Below are positions 6,514 to 7,759 of a stretch of DNA of 7,759 bases, piece after piece. The stretch lies in the NCBI GenBank assembly GCA_002495945.1, contig DAHU01000015.1, forward strand, positions 11,876 to 19,634. Direction: 5' to 3'. The position numbers and the translations under genes were made by a program. Numbering within the stretch: the stretch's first letter is position 1; each line of letters starts with the position of its first letter. The notes below the pieces were generated by a model. The model searched no databases and was not told the DNA's origin. It was given only the letters and a program-made list of their open reading frames with translations. The DNA comes from Euryarchaeota archaeon UBA13 (GTDB lineage Archaea > Thermoplasmatota > Poseidoniia > Poseidoniales > Poseidoniaceae).

Positions 6514-7759
6514 TGGCGGACAAAACCAATACTATCTTCCGCGCTTTAGATCGGAAAGCCTCTGCAATCACGGAATTTACCATGCGGCAATATCGAACCA
6601 AGATTTCGACATGGGTGGTGCTGATTACTGGTTTGGTAGTAATCAGTTTGCTGATGTTGTTTTATGTCGACGCGATGCAGAGAGACTTTGAAGCAATAGA
6701 TAATGACGGCGATTCAGTTGACTCAGATGGGGACCTCTATCCAGATGGTCAAGAACGGCTGTATGGTACGAATCCATTTTCCGACCAATCGCACCCCGGG
6801 TTGTTCGACCCTCCAGTGCCCCCTGACGATCCAGATAAGTGGGTGAATGAGGATGATTTCGATTGGGATGAATCTCCCAGCGGAACTAGAACCGTTAGTG
6901 TGGGATACGATGATGACGGGGATTGTCGAACCAATTCTCGAACCAGCTCCCAAAAAGACACCAATGATAACGGAATCGAATGTGATATCGAATTATCGCT
7001 TAGTCTATCGGGTAATTTAGAATTTGATGCGGATAATTTTGTTGATGAGGACCCTGATGATGAAGCATACGCCAAGGAAGCATTGCATCGAGCATCAGTG
7101 CTTGGTATTGGTAAACTTGGATTTGTGTTCATAATAAGCATCTTCATTCCGCTATTTATGGCAACAGGCTTAATCAGAGATGAAATGAGTTCTGGAACAA
7201 TGCACTACATGCTAACCAAGCCAATAGCTCGCACTGAGGTATTCTTTTACCGGATAATTGGTTATCTTGGTATTGTATGGCCTTATCTTACCATATTGAC
7301 ATTACTAGCCGCCATAGTGACGGGTTTTGCTGGTCCGGGCGAATCATTGTTTAGATTTTCTGAGTTCGGAGTTTGGTTAGCAATCTTATTTGCCGCCATG
7401 ATGGCAACCCTTGTCTACGGAATGTTGTTCTGTTTCCTCGGAGTCATGTGGCGATATGGCATTATTTTGGCGATTCCATTTGCTGCTTGGGAACTGGGAA
7501 TGGCTTTACTATCTATGGGCGTCCCCGACTCTCCAATATTGCGATTTTCGGTTATCGGCTGGGCTTTGATAATTGTTGATTCTGCTAGTATGATTGTGTG
7601 GCCTGATATGGCGTTGTTAATCAGTTCGGGCTTTTCGGTTGAAGGAAACAATTCGTTAGGTTTTGAAAGTGAGGAATTAATTGGCTCTGAGCCACTACTG
7701 TACTTCTATGCTACACCCGGTTTGGGTGACATAAGTCCATTTCTCTCAATGATAATTGC
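6513..7759 (+). CDS. ABC-2 type transporter permease with large acidic extracytoplasmic loop (partial, C-terminus beyond window)
   Basis: The frame is open for 415 codons from ATG 6513 to the window edge with no stop. Residues 1-32 are polar and probably cytosolic, and the first membrane segment is about 33-52. A hydrophilic loop of ~148 residues follows (53-200), very rich in Asp. It contains DNDGDSVDSDGDLYPDG (63-79) then GTNPF (85-89), which resembles thrombospondin type-3/EF-hand-like calcium-binding repeats, and later DDDGDC and DTNDNGIEC (Cys138, Cys157). Membrane segments resume at about 202-220, 247-271, 285-311, 314-335 and 345-369. IRDEMSSGTMHYMLTKPIAR (221-240) is the conserved ABC-2 ExxxGTxxxxxxKPI loop. 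The TGATG overlap and strong Shine-Dalgarno site couple it to the second ATPase. By topology the acidic loop should face outside. Calcium binding is inferred from motif likeness. Confidence 0.88.
   Translation, partial: MADKTNTIFRALDRKASAITEFTMRQYRTKISTWVVLITGLVVISLLMLFYVDAMQRDFEAIDNDGDSVDSDGDLYPDGQERLYGTNPFSDQSHPGLFDPPVPPDDPDKWVNEDDFDWDESPSGTRTVSVGYDDDGDCRTNSRTSSQKDTNDNGIECDIELSLSLSGNLEFDADNFVDEDPDDEAYAKEALHRASVLGIGKLGFVFIISIFIPLFMATGLIRDEMSSGTMHYMLTKPIARTEVFFYRIIGYLGIVWPYLTILTLLAAIVTGFAGPGESLFRFSEFGVWLAILFAAMMATLVYGMLFCFLGVMWRYGIILAIPFAAWELGMALLSMGVPDSPILRFSVIGWALIIVDSASMIVWPDMALLISSGFSVEGNNSLGFESEELIGSEPLLYFYATPGLGDISPFLSMII

Noticed and set aside
6497..6691. A plus-strand frame beginning at 6497 across the ATPase/permease junction.
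   Set aside because: It is out of frame with both flanking genes and covers the second permease's first membrane segment. The frame from ATG 6513 has the Shine-Dalgarno site and runs to the window end.
6749..7147. A 132-codon minus-strand open frame opposite the acidic loop of the second permease.
   Set aside because: It is Ser/Pro-rich and arises as the complement of Asp/Gly-rich codons. The plus-strand frame is supported by a Shine-Dalgarno site and membrane segments.
1..7759. Search for CRISPR arrays, tRNA genes, insertion sequences or defence and phage genes.
   Set aside because: No regularly spaced repeats, tRNA-like stems, transposase motifs or phage proteins were seen. The window reads as ordinary chromosomal genes.

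Overview
The window looks like a stretch of chromosome from a mesophilic, moderately AT-rich euryarchaeon. The best guess is a marine Thermoplasmatota lineage such as Marine Group II (Ca. Poseidoniia). The archaeal call rests on an archaeosine-type tRNA-guanine transglycosylase with a C-terminal PUA domain, and on first genes of transcription units that lack a Shine-Dalgarno site but have T/A-rich TATA-like boxes upstream. The Marine Group II guess is weaker and comes from the overall character: a SUF system, and acidic DxDGDxxxD repeats in an exported loop.

Layout. (1) Positions 1-488, minus strand: the N-terminal 162 codons of sufC, the SUF iron-sulfur assembly ATPase, cut by the window edge. 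(2) 489-616: a divergent regulatory region containing TTTAGG-N4-CCTAAA, which resembles the operator of the DtxR/IdeR family of iron-dependent repressors. (3) 617-1078: a small protein with a NifU C-terminal (Nfu) iron-sulfur scaffold domain. (4) 1117-3399: a very long (760 aa) TgtA-type archaeosine tRNA transglycosylase. It keeps the catalytic aspartates, but its four zinc ligands appear to be replaced. It also carries an ArcS-like middle region that lacks the ArcS signature. (5) 3468-7759: a tightly coupled operon in the order ATPase, permease, ATPase, permease, encoding two ABC-2-type transporter modules. The last permease runs off the right edge and has a ~148-residue acidic loop with calcium-binding-like DxDGD repeats between its first two membrane segments.

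How the genes fit together. SufC and the Nfu protein both serve iron-sulfur cluster assembly, and the operator-like site between them suggests joint iron control. TgtA starts the archaeosine modification of tRNA position 15 and is probably transcribed separately. The four ABC genes overlap by 1-4 bases and have strong GGAGGTG sites inside the upstream genes, so they are probably translated together. They are likely to form one heteromeric exporter or two related ones, substrate unknown. No tRNA, rRNA, CRISPR array, insertion sequence or defence island was seen. There is no gene-free stretch longer than about 130 bases.
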